From positions 1 through 20,879 of the IMG/VR virus record IMGVR_UViG_3300036832_000737: a stretch of DNA of 20,879 bases, one strand, 5' to 3'. The position numbers and the translations under genes were made by a program. Positions 19,272 to 20,879 of this stretch are shown here, piece after piece. Under the pieces are notes generated by a model. That model worked only from the letters and a program-made list of their open reading frames with translations, did no database searches and was not told the DNA's origin. How positions within the stretch are numbered: position 1 is the stretch's first letter; every line of letters starts with the position of its first letter. Source of the DNA: a virus.

Positions 19272-20259
19272 TCGTAAAGACGAAGGCGGCGGCGGCGAAC
19301 CCCTAGACAAGGTGTTGTCGAAGCTCGATGCATTGGGCGGCCGCATGGACGCCCTCGAGACTGGAGCGGGATCCAAAAATCCGCTCAAGGGCGACAAGCG
19401 CCGCGGTGACGACGACGACGACGACAAGAAGAAAGACGCCGTCGCTAAGGGAGACAAAGACGAAGACGAAGACGAGGACAAGGACGACTCCAAGAAAGGA
19501 GATGAGTTCCCACCTAAGGACAAGGACGACTCCAAGAAGGCCGACAAGAAAGACGACGACGACGAGGGTGAGCAGGAAGAAGGCAAGAAGGCCCCTCCAG
19601 TCGCTGCCGACAAGAAGAAAGACGGCCGCAAGGATCAGTTCCCGCCCGCCAAAGCGCCGCCCACTTCTGACAAGAAGGGGGACGACGACGATGACGACGA
19701 CAAGAAAGACTCCAAGAAGGCAGACGACGACGACGATAAGCGCCGTGACGCGGCCATCGCCGACGCCGCTGCTCAGAACCGTAAGCTCGAGCGTCAGCTG
19801 AGCAGGCAGAATGAGGAGATCGCCCGCCTCACTGCGCTGATGCGGCCGCGGTCGGACGACGAGCACGCGGCGTTCGCCGACGCTCAGGCGCGGGCCGACA
19901 GTGTGTTCCAAGGCTTCGGCAAGCAAGCTCCTCGCCCGCTCGAGGGTGAGACGCTCATCAACTACCGCAAGCGCTTGGCCACGCACCTCAAGCCACACTC
20001 CGCAACCTGGAAGTCGGTCAAGTTCAGTCAACTTCCAGAAGAGGCGTTTGGCATCGCCGAGGCTCAAGTCTATTCGGACGCTGCAATCGCGGCAGCGAGC
20101 CCGAGTGACTTGGACGAAGGTGAATTGCGCGAGGTTTCGCGCACTGACCCGCGCACCGGTATGAAGACGAATGTGTTCTATGGCAAGAACAGTTTCGTCA
20201 AAGCGATGGGGCGCCCGGCGCGACGAGTGGCCAGCTTCCGCACCCAGTTCTCCAACTAA
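19264..20259 (+). CDS. Scaffold-like protein with Asp/Lys low-complexity region
   Basis: A 331-residue protein. After a short helix (EPLDKVLSKLDALGGRMDALE) comes an extreme Asp/Lys repeat region (about 47-160) with runs of up to 7 Asp and repeated DDSKK and FPP units, then a coiled coil (AQNRKLERQLSRQNEEIARLTALM) and a more folded C-terminal part (about 190-331) with LINYRKRLATHLK and FGIAEAQVYSDAAI. Order (protease, then this, then probable capsid) fits a scaffold protein. ATG at 19264 has GGAGG 6 bases ahead and overlaps the Nudix gene by 8 bases; ATG at 19261 is also possible. Confidence 0.72.
   Translation: MADRKDEGGGGEPLDKVLSKLDALGGRMDALETGAGSKNPLKGDKRRGDDDDDDKKKDAVAKGDKDEDEDEDKDDSKKGDEFPPKDKDDSKKADKKDDDDEGEQEEGKKAPPVAADKKKDGRKDQFPPAKAPPTSDKKGDDDDDDDKKDSKKADDDDDKRRDAAIADAAAQNRKLERQLSRQNEEIARLTALMRPRSDDEHAAFADAQARADSVFQGFGKQAPRPLEGETLINYRKRLATHLKPHSATWKSVKFSQLPEEAFGIAEAQVYSDAAIAAASPSDLDEGELREVSRTDPRTGMKTNVFYGKNSFVKAMGRPARRVASFRTQFSN
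19405..19740 (+). repeat. GAC/AAG-rich low-complexity tract inside the scaffold-like gene
   Basis: Degenerate trinucleotide repeats of GAC and AAG with five clear runs of consecutive GAC/GAT codons (Asp) and three copies of a GACTCCAAGAAG-type unit (DSKK). It is read in frame without interruption. It could vary in length by slippage. Confidence 0.8.
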
Positions 20260-20295
20260 ACGGCGGGAGCAACCTCGAAATCAGGAGCTAGGTTC

Positions 20296-20879
20296 ATGGC
20301 AATTCAACTCAACCCTTACATCCAGACCAGTGCGGCCGGGATGTTCAACATCGAGTCCGATGGTTATATCGTCGGCGCGGCGATGCCCGATCCCTCTTCA
20401 CGTAATTATCTGTCGGGCGGCTGGCTCGCAATGACGGAGACGCTTCCAATGTTCGGCGGCGTCGGCATCTCGGAAAATATTCCGCAGGAGCGCCCGCCGG
20501 TCAATCGGCCGGATACAGCCCTCGGCGGTGCTATCGCCCGCGCCACTGCCGAGGCCAATCTCACCGGCTTCAGCGTGTTCGACCAGAACTACGCCGCGGT
20601 CAATACACCGCAGTCGCCATGCCCGAGCGTCCAGCCCGGCGGCCTGGTGAACTTCTATCGTTTTGGGTCGCTCGCTCGAGTGGCGCTGGCGATCGATCCG
20701 ACGTTGATCTCCTTGGAAGGTGGTCTCATCACTCAGCAGGTCAGCTGGGACTTCACCAACCAGAAGATTATCGCCTTCGCGACGAATGCTCTGCCGGTCA
20801 GGATCCTGGGGGTCAAGGCCAGCAATTGCATGGTTCCGGTCTATAGCCCCGGGACCGGCTGGGTGACTTGGAACTACAA
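20296..20879 (+). CDS. Probable major capsid protein, N-terminal part
   Basis: An open frame to the window edge (194 codons, C-terminus missing). MAIQLNPYIQTSAAGMFNIE, then GYIVGAAMPDPSSRNYLSGG, WLAMTETLPMFGGVGISE, ALGGAIARATAEANLTGFSVFDQ, then the PSVQPGGLVNFYRFGSLARVALAIDP segment and WDFTNQKIIAF. I recognise the pattern of an LxGFSVFDQ turn, NxPQSPxPxxxxGG-x-V-N-F-Y-R-x-GSxAR and VSWDFTNQ as a structural protein family of phages of Alphaproteobacteria. Position after the scaffold-like gene makes major capsid the best guess, but a tail or decoration protein cannot be excluded. AGGAG lies 10-11 bases before the ATG. Confidence 0.62.
   Translation, partial: MAIQLNPYIQTSAAGMFNIESDGYIVGAAMPDPSSRNYLSGGWLAMTETLPMFGGVGISENIPQERPPVNRPDTALGGAIARATAEANLTGFSVFDQNYAAVNTPQSPCPSVQPGGLVNFYRFGSLARVALAIDPTLISLEGGLITQQVSWDFTNQKIIAFATNALPVRILGVKASNCMVPVYSPGTGWVTWNY

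Overview
This window is part of the genome of a tailed double-stranded DNA phage (Caudoviricetes), as a free virus or an integrated prophage. The evidence is a contiguous block of virion genes (small and large terminase, portal, gp7/gpF-like head protein, prohead-protease-like protein, scaffold-like protein and a probable major capsid protein) facing a block of small early-type genes. GC content is high. The small secreted and hypothetical proteins have the look of phages of Alphaproteobacteria, possibly Rhizobiales; that host guess is inference. No tRNA, rRNA, CRISPR array, insertion sequence or integrase is visible, and no gene-free gap exceeds about 300 bases.

Left arm (1-10538, minus strand). 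About 27 mostly tiny genes are read leftward, ending in a UvrD-like helicase that runs off the left edge. They are packed with ATGA or TGATG overlaps. The arm is split into short units by a family of near-identical promoters (TTGAC, a spacer of exactly 17 bases, TATAT-like -10) at 1309, 2990, 7293, 7906, 8273, 9729 and 10589, plus a weaker relative at 4582. A different, very AT-rich promoter with a TGACAG dyad sits at 1688. Strong intrinsic terminators lie at 1738-1775 and 7948-7967. Between 8719 and 10106 four copies of a structured repeat sit between genes. Each starts on the TGA stop codon of the upstream gene, has covarying stems, and ends just before the next ribosome binding site. This is the least explained thing in the window.

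Divergent region (10539-10726). It holds the leftward promoter of the 10104-10538 gene and, just before the rightward operon, a hairpin built of TGGCA/TGCCA half-sites.

Right arm (10727-20879, plus strand). A NusG/RfaH-like antitermination protein is the first gene, followed by terminase small and large subunits, a hypothetical protein, a short structural protein with a C-terminal S74 self-cleaving chaperone, two tiny proteins, portal, a DUF4177-like protein, a small virion-like protein, a gp7/gpF-like minor head protein, an Ig-like protein, a coiled-coil protein with a recurring phage N-terminal module, a Nudix-DUF2213 fusion (probable prohead protease), an Asp/Lys-rich scaffold-like protein, and a probable major capsid protein that runs off the right edge. 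I saw no terminator or second clear promoter inside this arm, so it is probably one long late transcript for which the NusG-like protein could supply processivity.
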